Shown: piece after piece, positions 24,157 to 32,032 of the stretch
How positions within the stretch are numbered: position 1 is the stretch's first letter
Layout of the letters: each line of letters starts with the position of its first letter
From: SUP05 sp964577715
GTDB taxonomy: Bacteria; Pseudomonadota; Gammaproteobacteria; PS1; Pseudothioglobaceae
NCBI GenBank assembly: GCA_964577715.1
Contig: CAZOAA010000018.1
Span: 1 to 33,560, forward strand
DNA length: 33,560 bases
Direction: 5' to 3'
Position numbers and translations under genes: made by a program
The notes under the pieces: generated by a model
What the model was told of the DNA's origin: nothing
Seen by the model: the letters and a program-made list of their open reading frames with translations, nothing else
The model's database searches: none

Positions 24157-24271
24157 GGCTTTTTTTGTTTTTTTGTGAATAAGCTTATTAAAAAAAGGGT
24201 ATCATGTGCCACAGTTTTTTTAATATAGCGATATATTAATATACTAATAGTATTATTTATTTGGAGGATTT

Positions 24272-25366
24272 ATGAAAAGATTAATAGTTCTTTTGAGCGC
24301 CCTTATAGTCTCTACCGGTGCTTCTGCTGAGTGGGGTGTTAACCTGAGAGAGGGTGTAACATCAATCAGTCATAACATTTATGACTTGCACATGATGATT
24401 TTTTGGATTTGTGTGGCAATCGCAGTTGGTGTATTTGGTGTAATGATTTATTCAATTTATGCGCACAGAAAGTCAAAAGGCGCAGTAGCTGCTAATTTTC
24501 ATGAAAGTACAACGGTTGAGTTAGTCTGGACAATTGTTCCAATTATTATTTTAGTATTGATGGCAATTCCTGCTTCTAAAGTGTTAATCGATTTAGAAGA
24601 CACTTCTAAAGCTGACATGACAGTTAAGATCACCGGTCATCAGTGGAAATGGCAATATGATTATCCTAAAGAAGGCATTAGTTTTATTTCTAACTTGGCT
24701 CAATCTTCTAAAGATGCGATTAACGATGATAGTAATAAACCTGAGAACTACTTACTTGAAGTAGATAACAATCTAGTGTTACCAGTAGATACTTCAGTTC
24801 GTTTCTTAATCACCTCAAGTGATGTAATTCACAATTGGTGGGTGCCTGATTTTGGTGTTAAACAAGATGCTAACCCAGGTTTTATTAATGATGCATGGGC
24901 TAAAATTGATGAAATTGGAACTTACCGTGGACAGTGTGCTGAGCTTTGTGGCAAGGACCACGGCTTTATGCCAATTGTGGTTGATGTGGTTTCTAAAGCA
25001 GATTATGCTAAATGGGTATCTGGTCAACAAGCAGCAGCAAAAGCAGCAGCAGATAGTGCAAACAAAACATGGTCTAAGGCTGAGTTAATGGCACAAGGTG
25101 AAGATGTTTATAACACTAACTGTGCTGGCTGTCACAAGAAGGACGGCTCAGGAATGCTGCCAATCTTCCCGCCTATGAAGGGCTCGCCAATTGCAAATGG
25201 CGTAGCGGCTGATCACATGAGTATTGTGATTAATGGTAAAGGCGGTATGCCAGCATTTAAGATGCTAGGCGATGCTGATCTTGCAGCAGTAATTACTTAT
25301 GAAAGAAATGCCTTTGGTAACACGGGCAGCGTTGTTCAACCTTCAGATGTTACATCTGCACGTTAA
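24272..25366 (+). CDS. coxB: cytochrome c oxidase subunit II with fused cytochrome c domain (caa3 type)
   Basis: A 364-residue subunit II: signal peptide (about 1-19), two membrane helices (about 40-62 and 82-102) and the periplasmic CuA cupredoxin. CuA ligands are His187, Cys222, Glu224, Cys226, His230 and Met233 in IHNWW and CAELCGKDHGFM. After an Ala-rich linker (about 250-265) a class I cytochrome c domain follows, with CAGCH (Cys284, Cys287, His288) and a likely Met326 ligand in GGMPAF. The fusion marks a caa3-like oxidase that carries its own cytochrome c electron entry. A strong TTGGAGGA ribosome site lies before the ATG. It is the first gene of coxB-coxA-small ORF-ctaG-coxC. Confidence 0.97.
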   Translation: MKRLIVLLSALIVSTGASAEWGVNLREGVTSISHNIYDLHMMIFWICVAIAVGVFGVMIYSIYAHRKSKGAVAANFHESTTVELVWTIVPIIILVLMAIPASKVLIDLEDTSKADMTVKITGHQWKWQYDYPKEGISFISNLAQSSKDAINDDSNKPENYLLEVDNNLVLPVDTSVRFLITSSDVIHNWWVPDFGVKQDANPGFINDAWAKIDEIGTYRGQCAELCGKDHGFMPIVVDVVSKADYAKWVSGQQAAAKAAADSANKTWSKAELMAQGEDVYNTNCAGCHKKDGSGMLPIFPPMKGSPIANGVAADHMSIVINGKGGMPAFKMLGDADLAAVITYERNAFGNTGSVVQPSDVTSAR

Positions 25367-25382
25367 TTAAAGGAGAAATAAT

Positions 25383-27002
25383 ATGACAACAGCAACAGCT
25401 TCTCACGACGATCACCATCACGGCCCTGAAAAAGGCTTGATGAGATGGGTCAAAACAACGAACCATAAAGACATTGGTTCACTTTATTTGTGGTTTGCCT
25501 TCATTATGTTATTAGTAGGTGGCGCAATGGCAATGGTGATTCGTATGGAATTATTACAACCAGGTATGCAGGTAATAGATCCACACTTCTTTAACCAGAT
25601 GACAACCATGCATGGTTTGATCATGGTATTTGGTGCTATTATGCCGGCAATGGTTGGTCTAGGTAACTGGCTGATTCCAATGATGGTAGGTGCACCCGAT
25701 ATGGCACTACCACGTATGAATAACTGGTCTTTCTGGATTCTCCCATTTGCAGGTGGTATCTTATTAAGCACGTTCTTTATGGAAGGCGGTGCGCCAGCAT
25801 TTGGTTGGACGTTCTACGCACCACTATCAACCACATTTGCACCGGATAGTACTGACTTCTTTATTTTCGCAGTGCATTTATTAGGTTTTTCATCAATCAT
25901 GGGTGCGATTAATATTATTGCAACGGTACTTAATATGCGCGCTCCTGAAATGAAACTAATGGACATGCCATTGTTTGTTTGGACATGGTTAATTACCTCG
26001 TTCCTACTAATTGGCGCAATGCCAGTATTGGCAGGTGCAGTAACCATGATGCTAACAGATCGTAACTTCGGTACAGCATTCTTTGATGCAACTGGTGGCG
26101 GTGATCCTGTGATGTTCCAGCATATTTTCTGGTTCTTTGGTCATCCAGAGGTTTATATTATGATTTTGCCAGCGTTTGGTGTAATTTCTCACATTATTCC
26201 AACCTTTGCACGTAAGCCATTATTTGGTTACTCGTCAATGGTATATGCAGTGGCGGCAATTGCATTTTTGTCATACATTGTATGGGCGCATCACATGTTC
26301 CTAACAGGTATGCCAGTTGCAGGTGAGTTGTACTTTATGTATGCCACGATGATGATTGCGGTACCAACAGGCGTTAAGGTGTTTAACTGGGTTGCCACGA
26401 TGTGGAAAGGTTCAATGACATTTGAAACCCCAATGTTATGGGCGTTATCGTTTGTATTCTTATTCACGATTGGTGGTTTTACTGGTTTAATGATGGGTAT
26501 TGCACCTGCTGATATTCAGTATCACGATACCTACTTTATTGTGGCTCATTTCCACTATGTGTTGGTAACAGGTGCATTATGGGCAATCATTGCAGCAACG
26601 TTTTACTGGCTACCTAAGTGGACTGGAAAAATGTACAACGAAAGCTTGGCTAAGATTCATTTCTGGTGGGCTGTGATCTCAGTAAATGTATTGTTCTTCC
26701 CTCAGCACTTCTTAGGTCTTGCGGGTATGCCACGTCGTATTCCTGACTACTCATTGCAGTTTGCAGACTTTAACTATATTTCTTCAATTGGTGGTTTTGC
26801 CTTTGGTGCATCGTTCATCTTGTTAACTTATATTGTGATTGACTGTATTCGTAATGGCAAGCCAGCACCTAAGCGCCCATGGGATGGTGCTAAAGGCCTA
26901 GAGTGGACACTGGGCTCAGATGAGAATTCTCAAGCTGAGTATCACACATTTAATAAGCCGCCAACAAGAAAATTAATTGAGTCAGAGTCTCAAAATTCTT
27001 AA
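25383..27002 (+). CDS. coxA: cytochrome c oxidase subunit I (A1-type heme-copper oxidase)
   Basis: A 539-residue, 12-helix catalytic subunit. Haem a ligands are His77 (TMHGLIMVFG) and His391. CuB ligands are His254, His303 and His304, with the cross-linked Tyr258 in FGHPEVYI. The haem a3 ligand is His389 in VAHFHYV. Proton-path residues of the A1 type are present: Glu256 and GAPDMA (Asp106) for the D path, and Lys332 in TGVKVFNW for the K path. AAAGGAGAAA precedes the ATG. The N-terminus has an unusual run of His residues (10-13), which may be incidental. Its stop overlaps the start of the next tiny gene (TAATG). Confidence 0.98.
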   Translation: MTTATASHDDHHHGPEKGLMRWVKTTNHKDIGSLYLWFAFIMLLVGGAMAMVIRMELLQPGMQVIDPHFFNQMTTMHGLIMVFGAIMPAMVGLGNWLIPMMVGAPDMALPRMNNWSFWILPFAGGILLSTFFMEGGAPAFGWTFYAPLSTTFAPDSTDFFIFAVHLLGFSSIMGAINIIATVLNMRAPEMKLMDMPLFVWTWLITSFLLIGAMPVLAGAVTMMLTDRNFGTAFFDATGGGDPVMFQHIFWFFGHPEVYIMILPAFGVISHIIPTFARKPLFGYSSMVYAVAAIAFLSYIVWAHHMFLTGMPVAGELYFMYATMMIAVPTGVKVFNWVATMWKGSMTFETPMLWALSFVFLFTIGGFTGLMMGIAPADIQYHDTYFIVAHFHYVLVTGALWAIIAATFYWLPKWTGKMYNESLAKIHFWWAVISVNVLFFPQHFLGLAGMPRRIPDYSLQFADFNYISSIGGFAFGASFILLTYIVIDCIRNGKPAPKRPWDGAKGLEWTLGSDENSQAEYHTFNKPPTRKLIESESQNS

Positions 27003-27100
27003 TGGCAGATAAAGCAAACAAGGGCGCTATTATTACTGCGGTAATTGTAGGCGTTATAGCAATAGGAGTATATGTAGCAACCATAGTATTTAATGGTTGA
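27002..27100 (+). CDS. cytochrome oxidase small assembly protein (32 residues)
   Basis: A tiny gene whose ATG overlaps the coxA TAA stop (TAATG) and whose TGA lies inside the first codons of the longest ctaG reading. The product is a charged N-terminus of about eight residues (MADKANKG) followed by one hydrophobic helix to the end. Small single-helix proteins in this exact place between coxA and ctaG are known in other gammaproteobacteria as cytochrome oxidase small assembly proteins. The stop/start overlap and the conserved position support it as a true gene, although it is below the usual length cutoffs. Confidence 0.75.
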   Translation: MADKANKGAIITAVIVGVIAIGVYVATIVFNG

Positions 27101-27101
27101 T

Positions 27102-27623
27102 ATGGAAAAACGAAAAATAACAAAAGGGTTCTGGATAAAACTAGTTTCAGCGCCAATATTGATGTTTTTCTTTGCTTATGCAATGGTACCCATTTATGAT
27201 GTTATTTGTGACATCACTGGGTTTAACGGCAAAACTGGCAGAGTAGATAGCGAACAACAATATACGGTAGATGAACAGCGAAAAGTTGAGGTGGGTTTTT
27301 TTGCCATGACTATGCCAGGTTTTCCAGTACAGTTTGGACCAAAGGTAAGTTCAATGGAGGTAATACCTGGTAAGTTTTATACTACCAGCTATCTTGCTAA
27401 GAACAATACTGATAAGACCATTGTTGGCCAAGCAGTTCCTAGTGTTGCACCCACGGACGCAGCACTTTATTTTAAAAAGTTAGAATGCTTCTGTTTTAAC
27501 AGGCAAGTGTTTAAACCACATGAAGAAGTCGAAATGACACTCAGATTTGTGGTAGAACCAGAGTTGGATGAGCGAATTAAAGATATAAGTTTATCCTACA
27601 ATTTTTTTAAACTTGAAAGCTAA
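27102..27623 (+). CDS. ctaG: cytochrome c oxidase assembly protein CtaG (Cox11 family)
   Basis: A membrane-anchored periplasmic copper chaperone that delivers CuB to subunit I. Its short N-terminus runs into one membrane helix and AMVPIYDVICDITGFNGKTG. Copper ligands include the CFCF pair (ECFCFNRQVF) and the conserved Cys in VICD just after the helix. I prefer ATG 27102 (173 residues), one base after the TGA of the small upstream gene. An in-frame ATG at 27093 adds three residues and would overlap that gene. No ribosome site is obvious, so translational coupling is likely. Confidence 0.95.
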   Translation: MEKRKITKGFWIKLVSAPILMFFFAYAMVPIYDVICDITGFNGKTGRVDSEQQYTVDEQRKVEVGFFAMTMPGFPVQFGPKVSSMEVIPGKFYTTSYLAKNNTDKTIVGQAVPSVAPTDAALYFKKLECFCFNRQVFKPHEEVEMTLRFVVEPELDERIKDISLSYNFFKLES

Positions 27624-27638
27624 AAAGAGGAAGGAAAT

Positions 27639-28559
27639 ATGAGCGAACAAGAATATTATGTACCAAATGGTACTTACTGGCCAATTATTGGCTCTATCGG
27701 TATAGCAACCCTATTCGTAGGTTTTGCTAATCAAATGCACGGTGTAGAATGGGGTGCATCTGTAATGGCACTTGGTTTGGCTATTACTGTATTTATGATG
27801 TTTGGCTGGTTTGGCCAAGTGGTTAGTGAAAGCACAAGTGGTATGTATAGTAAGCAAGTTGATCGTTCATTCCGTTGGGGCATGAGTTGGTTCATCTTCT
27901 CTGAGGTAATGTTTTTCGCAGCCTTTTTTGGTGCATTGTTTTATGCAAGAACATTAAGTGTTCCTTGGTTAGGTGGTGCGGATAATAATATTTTTACACC
28001 AGACTTATGGAATGCATTTAGCGCTTCTTGGCATCAGATGGCATTCTTAGCACCTGGTACAGAATTACAATCAGGCACAGTGATGAGCTTCCCTGAAGTG
28101 CCAGCTAGTGGTATTGCAACAGCAACACCTGCTGATGTGGTTGACCCATGGGGTTTGCCAGCATTGAATACTGCTTTGTTATTAGCATCAGGTGTAACAC
28201 TAACGTTTGCTCACCATGCATTACGTGCAGGCCACCGTAATCAAATTGTTGGCTGGTTAGTGGCAACGATTGCTTTAGGTGTTGCGTTCTTAGGATTCCA
28301 AGTTATGGAATATGGCCACGCTTATGCTGATGGCTTAAAATTAACTTCAGGTATTTATGGCTCAACTTTTTATATGCTAACTGGCTTTCATGGTTTCCAC
28401 GTAACAGTGGGTGCGATCATGCTAACGGTAATCCTATACCGTGTACAAAAAGGCCACTTTAATGCCGATAACCATTTTGGTTTTGAAGGTGTTGCTTGGT
28501 ACTGGCACTTTGTAGATGTAGTCTGGTTAGGTTTATTCGTATTTGTTTACTGGCTATAA
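27639..28559 (+). CDS. coxC: cytochrome c oxidase subunit III
   Basis: A 306-residue subunit III with seven hydrophobic helices, which stabilises the catalytic core. Family hallmarks are WPIIGSIG near the N-terminus, FRWGMSWFIFSEVMFFAAFFGALFY, PALNTALLLASGVTLTFAHHAL, FLGFQVMEYGHAY, GSTFYMLTGFHGFHV and VAWYWHFVDVVWLGLFVFVYW. AGAGGAAGG lies just before the ATG. A loop of about 50 residues between helices (about 110-160) is longer than in short bacterial forms but common in gammaproteobacterial ones. A strong terminator follows. Confidence 0.97.
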   Translation: MSEQEYYVPNGTYWPIIGSIGIATLFVGFANQMHGVEWGASVMALGLAITVFMMFGWFGQVVSESTSGMYSKQVDRSFRWGMSWFIFSEVMFFAAFFGALFYARTLSVPWLGGADNNIFTPDLWNAFSASWHQMAFLAPGTELQSGTVMSFPEVPASGIATATPADVVDPWGLPALNTALLLASGVTLTFAHHALRAGHRNQIVGWLVATIALGVAFLGFQVMEYGHAYADGLKLTSGIYGSTFYMLTGFHGFHVTVGAIMLTVILYRVQKGHFNADNHFGFEGVAWYWHFVDVVWLGLFVFVYWL

Positions 28560-28576
28560 TATAGTTTAGAAGCAAT

Positions 28577-28608
28577 AAAAAAGACCCCTTTATTGGGGTC
28601 TTTTTTTT
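28577..28608 (+). terminator. intrinsic terminator at the end of the cox operon
   Basis: A twelve-base-pair inverted repeat (AAAAAAGACCCC at 28577-28588 with GGGGTCTTTTTT at 28595-28606), a six-base loop and eight T in total. It begins 18 bases past the coxC stop and is a clear rho-independent terminator for the coxB-to-coxC message. It separates that unit from the DUF2909/surf1 pair. Confidence 0.9.
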
Positions 28609-28632
28609 AGTACTTAGAAAGAGAGAGTTATT

Positions 28633-28887
28633 ATGACACAAGTTATTATTATTTTAGTTATTATTGCTATTTTAGTGGCATTAGGTTTTGGGTTAATTGG
28701 CATGGTCAGGGGCGGCAAGCAAGGATCGGATAAAATGTTTAAGTCTTTAGTAATCCGAGTAACACTTTCAGTACTGTTGTTTTTATTAGTACTATTTGCA
28801 GGTTACATGGGCTGGATTACACCCAATGCAGTCATGGTGGATGCACCCTTGGTACAAGCTCCAATAGTGCAGCCCGTGCAAAAATGA
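28633..28887 (+). CDS. DUF2909 twin-transmembrane protein
   Basis: An 84-residue protein with two membrane helices (about 3-24 and 43-64) joined by a polar segment (RGGKQGSDKMFKSLVIR), as in DUF2909, which accompanies surf1 and cox genes in gammaproteobacteria. A GAGAGAG ribosome site precedes the ATG. The gene overlaps surf1 by four bases (ATGA). No biochemical role is known to me; the setting suggests oxidase assembly. Confidence 0.85.
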   Translation: MTQVIIILVIIAILVALGFGLIGMVRGGKQGSDKMFKSLVIRVTLSVLLFLLVLFAGYMGWITPNAVMVDAPLVQAPIVQPVQK

Positions 28888-29582
28888 TTAAACGTAGTTT
28901 TATTCTACCTGCGATTTTAATATCACTCACTGTATGGGGGTTATTATCATTAGGGTTTTGGCAGCTTGATCGAGCTGATCAAAAGCGCCAAATAGAATCG
29001 GCATTCTTAAAAGCGCAACAAGCATCAATATTGTCAGTTAACAATTTACAAGATTTATTAGATAAAGAATATCATCAAGTTTTGTTAAAGGGTCATTACG
29101 ATAATGACAAGCAGTTTATTTACGATAATCAAATCGTTAACAGTACAGCAGGTTATTACGTATTAACCCCTTTTGTTCTTGAAAACAAAACAGCAATTTT
29201 AGTTAATCGCGGCTTTGTGCCTTGGTATAACAATCGCAATAAATTGGCTAATATCAATATCAGCACTGATGAAACCACGATTAAGGCAAAATTAATTAAA
29301 CCCAAGCAGCGCATCAAACTAAAACAACATCCAATTAACACAACCTTTCCAATATTAATCCAGTCTTTGGACGTAAATAAACTCTCAAAACTTTCAAATT
29401 ATCAAATTATTCCGATGATTGCGCAATTAGACACAGACCAGAAAGATGGGTTTTTTCGCAAGTGGGAGCCTTTCTATGGCAGTGTTGATAAGCACTTGGG
29501 CTATGCCATGCAGTGGTTTTTGATGGCGTTGGTATTGTCAATTATTGCTATTTATTTACTGATAAAGAATAGAAAAAGTTGA
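28884..29582 (+). CDS. surf1: SURF1-family cytochrome oxidase assembly protein
   Basis: A 232-residue protein with the SURF1 plan: an N-terminal helix (about 6-25) running into LGFWQLDRADQKR, a periplasmic domain of about 170 residues, and a C-terminal helix (about 207-227) preceded by GYAMQWFLMAL. Recognisable family stretches are VLLKGHYDN, GYYVLTPF and AILVNRGFVPW. SURF1 helps insert haem a3/CuB into subunit I of aa3/caa3 oxidases. It starts by ATGA overlap with the DUF2909 gene. Its TGA stop lies within the FNR-type box upstream of ccoN. Confidence 0.93.
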   Translation: MIKRSFILPAILISLTVWGLLSLGFWQLDRADQKRQIESAFLKAQQASILSVNNLQDLLDKEYHQVLLKGHYDNDKQFIYDNQIVNSTAGYYVLTPFVLENKTAILVNRGFVPWYNNRNKLANINISTDETTIKAKLIKPKQRIKLKQHPINTTFPILIQSLDVNKLSKLSNYQIIPMIAQLDTDQKDGFFRKWEPFYGSVDKHLGYAMQWFLMALVLSIIAIYLLIKNRKS

Positions 29583-29592
29583 TCTATATCAA
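29579..29592 (+). promoter_or_regulatory. FNR/ANR-type operator upstream of ccoN
   Basis: TTGAT-CTAT-ATCAA is an exact match to the palindromic FNR/ANR consensus TTGAT-N4-ATCAA. A TATCAT hexamer at 29615-29620 lies 29.5 bases from its centre, which places the box near -41.5, the classic class II activation position. FNR-family control of cbb3 operons at low oxygen is well established in proteobacteria. The FNR gene itself is not in the window. The box overlaps the surf1 stop. Confidence 0.8.
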
Positions 29593-29607
29593 TTTTTCAT
29601 TATTCAC

Positions 29608-29636
29608 TTGACGGTATCATCTTGTGTATGTAGAAT
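29608..29636 (+). promoter_or_regulatory. alternative sigma-70 promoter for ccoNOQP
   Basis: TTGACG (29608-29613) and TAGAAT (29631-29636) have a 17-base spacer, five of six matches each to -35 and -10. This promoter would start about 57 bases before the ccoN ATG. It could give a basal transcript beside the FNR-dependent one using TATCAT at 29615-29620. The two overlap and cannot be occupied together. Confidence 0.5.
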
Positions 29637-29699
29637 TGCAATTTATTTGAAAAAACCCATCAAGGATAGGGGTATTAATTATCAAACGAGGAGAGGTTA

Positions 29700-31130
29700 A
29701 TGAACATAACAGAGAAATATGACTTAAATGTCGTAAAGTGGTTTTCTATCACGTCGGTGATATACTTGGTAGTAGGCACATTGGTCGGTGTTTATATTGC
29801 AGCAGAATTGGCATGGCCTTTTCTTAATGATCTTGGCACTGACACTCCTTATCTTCAGTTTGGTCGCCTAAGGCCACTACACACCAATGCGGTTATTTAT
29901 GCCTTTGGTGGCTCTGCACTCATGGCGTCGGCATTTTATGTCGTACAAAGAACCAATCAAACCCGACTTTGGTCCAACAAAATGGCGTGGTTTACCTTTA
30001 TCGGTTGGAATTTGATTATTGTTTCAGCAGTAGTGTCGTTTCCTTTAGGTATTACTTCTGGTAAAGAATACGCTGAATTAGAATGGCCAATTGATATTGC
30101 TATTACACTAGTTTGGGCCTCTTATCTTTATAACTTTATTATGACCATTCACATTCGTGACCGAGACAAGGTTCCACATGTATATGTGGCCAACTGGTTC
30201 TTTATGGGTATGATGGTAATGGTTACTTACCTACATGTGGTTAACTCTTTGGCTATTCCTGTGGGCATGTTTAAGTCTTATTCTATATTCTCAGGTGTAC
30301 AAGATGCCATGATCCAGTGGTGGTGGGGACATAATGCAGTTGGTTTCTTCTTAACAGCAGGTTTCTTGGGCATGATGTATTACTTTGTGCCTAAGCAGGC
30401 AGAGCGTCCTGTTTATTCATACCGTTTATCAGTAATCCATTTTTGGGCATTGATGTTTGGTTACGTATGGTTAGGTGCTCACCATTTGCAATACACAGCA
30501 CTACCAGACTGGGCCGGTTCTTTAGGTGCAACTATTTCCTTAGCGATGATTATTCCATCTTGGGGTGGCGCACTTAACGGTATCTTAACCTTGTCAGGCG
30601 CATGGGAGCGCCTGCGTGAAGATTACATCTTACGTTTCTTAATTATGTCATTAGCGTTCTATGCAATGAGTACGTTTGAGGGCCCGGTGATGTCAGCAAA
30701 AACAGTAAATGCATTATCGCACTATACTGACTGGACAGTTGGCCATGTACATTCTGGTGCATTAGGTTGGAACATTATGGTGGCAGCAGGCGCACTCTAC
30801 CATATGCTTGAAAAAATTTACAATGTTAAGATGTCACAAAAATTATTAGGAATTCATTTTTGGACGCATACCATTGGTACGGTTGTTTACATTGTAGCTA
30901 TGTGGGTATCAGGCATTATGCAAGGCCTAATGTGGAGAGCATACGATGAATATGGTACGCTAGCTTACACATTTGCCGAGTCAGTTTCAGCAATGCATCC
31001 ATACTACGCAATGAGAGCAGCAGGTGGTGCACTGGTAGTACTGGGCGCTATTGTAATGCTAATTAATGTTGTTATTACTATACGTGGAGCAGGTCAAGAA
31101 CAAACTTCTGCTCAAGCGGCTACTGCATAA
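29700..31130 (+). CDS. ccoN: cbb3-type cytochrome c oxidase subunit I
   Basis: A 476-residue, 12-helix catalytic subunit of the high-affinity C-family haem-copper oxidase. Low-spin haem b ligands are His61 (LRPLHTNAV) and His351. CuB ligands are His211 (WWWGHNAVG), His261 and His262. The haem b3 ligand is His349 in VGHVHSGALGWN. The C-family cross-linked tyrosine is likely Tyr255 in GYVWLGAHH. GAGGAGAGGT precedes the ATG. It uses low oxygen with electrons supplied through CcoO/CcoP. It begins the ccoN-O-Q-P operon, which is preceded by an FNR-type box. Confidence 0.98.
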   Translation: MNITEKYDLNVVKWFSITSVIYLVVGTLVGVYIAAELAWPFLNDLGTDTPYLQFGRLRPLHTNAVIYAFGGSALMASAFYVVQRTNQTRLWSNKMAWFTFIGWNLIIVSAVVSFPLGITSGKEYAELEWPIDIAITLVWASYLYNFIMTIHIRDRDKVPHVYVANWFFMGMMVMVTYLHVVNSLAIPVGMFKSYSIFSGVQDAMIQWWWGHNAVGFFLTAGFLGMMYYFVPKQAERPVYSYRLSVIHFWALMFGYVWLGAHHLQYTALPDWAGSLGATISLAMIIPSWGGALNGILTLSGAWERLREDYILRFLIMSLAFYAMSTFEGPVMSAKTVNALSHYTDWTVGHVHSGALGWNIMVAAGALYHMLEKIYNVKMSQKLLGIHFWTHTIGTVVYIVAMWVSGIMQGLMWRAYDEYGTLAYTFAESVSAMHPYYAMRAAGGALVVLGAIVMLINVVITIRGAGQEQTSAQAATA

Positions 31131-31142
31131 GAGGAGAGAGCA

Positions 31143-31874
31143 ATGGCAAATCAAAACACAAAAGAAAGCTTACAGGTCAAACTAGAGAAAAATATTTTCG
31201 CCATGTACTTGTTTATGGCAATCTCAGTGTCATTAGCAGGCATTGTAGAAATTGTGCCTTTGTTTACACATGCTGATGCAGTAAAAGACCAAGTAACAAT
31301 GACGGACGGTTCAACTAAGAGTCTACTATGGCAAAGAGCAGAGGGTCAAAAATTATCAGACTGGAAGCCAGGTGATGGCGTTCGACCTAATACAGCGTTA
31401 GAATTAGCAGGTAGAGATATTTATGTACGTGAAGGTTGTTACCTATGCCATTCACAAATGATTCGTCCATTTAGAGATGAGAAAGAGCGTTATGGTCATT
31501 TCTCTTTGGCAGTGGAATCAAAATATGATCATCCATTCCAATGGGGTTCAAAACGAACAGGCCCTGATTTAGCACGTCTTGGCGGCAAGTATTCTGATGA
31601 GTGGCATATTCTGCATATGCGTCATCCACAAGCAGTGGTGCCAGAGTCAGTGATGCCTAAATATCGTTTCTTAGACGATGCAACCGTTGACGGTGCAACG
31701 ATTCAAGCGCATATGGAAGGCATGAGAAAAGTTGGCGTGCCATATACTGATGGCGATATTGCTGATGCAGCTAAAGAGGTAGAAGGAAAAACTGAAATGG
31801 ATGCAATGGTGGCTTATTTGCAATCACTGGGCAACATGATTAAGTTTGAAGATGGCGTTGTTTACCGCGAGTAA
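31143..31874 (+). CDS. ccoO: cbb3-type cytochrome c oxidase subunit II (monohaem cytochrome c)
   Basis: A 243-residue subunit with one N-terminal membrane anchor (about 18-40) and a periplasmic cytochrome c domain. The haem c motif is CYLCH (Cys99, Cys102, His103) in the conserved REGCYLCHSQMIRPF, and the distal Met ligand is in ESVMPKY. LARLGGKYSDEWHILHMRHP is a family signature. GAGGAGAG lies before the ATG. It conveys electrons from CcoP to CcoN. The next gene starts immediately after its stop codon. Confidence 0.97.
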   Translation: MANQNTKESLQVKLEKNIFAMYLFMAISVSLAGIVEIVPLFTHADAVKDQVTMTDGSTKSLLWQRAEGQKLSDWKPGDGVRPNTALELAGRDIYVREGCYLCHSQMIRPFRDEKERYGHFSLAVESKYDHPFQWGSKRTGPDLARLGGKYSDEWHILHMRHPQAVVPESVMPKYRFLDDATVDGATIQAHMEGMRKVGVPYTDGDIADAAKEVEGKTEMDAMVAYLQSLGNMIKFEDGVVYRE

Positions 31875-32018
31875 ATGACATTAGTAGATAAAATTGGGGC
31901 AACTATAGCAGTTATTATATTTGTTTTATTAGCAGGTGCTTATTTTTATGCTTTTAGACCTAAAAATAAAAAACAATTTGAAGAATTGCGTAACTTTGTA
32001 AATAAAGAAGAACAGTAG
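31875..32018 (+). CDS. ccoQ: cbb3-type oxidase small subunit CcoQ/FixQ
   Basis: A 47-residue protein beginning on the base after the ccoO stop. It has one membrane helix (about 9-27) followed by YAFRPKNKKQFEELRNF, the usual CcoQ layout of helix plus a short basic and acidic tail. CcoQ stabilises the interaction of CcoP with the CcoNO core. It is too short for common ORF cutoffs, but position and pattern make it secure. It ends 14 bases before ccoP. Confidence 0.9.
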   Translation: MTLVDKIGATIAVIIFVLLAGAYFYAFRPKNKKQFEELRNFVNKEEQ

Positions 32019-32032
32019 CGAGGAGAAGAGTA

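Noticed and set aside
25410..25424. His-run at the CoxA N-terminus (residues 10-13) as a metal site
   Set aside because: It lies in the disordered cytoplasmic tail, which varies in this family; nothing else supports a metal role.
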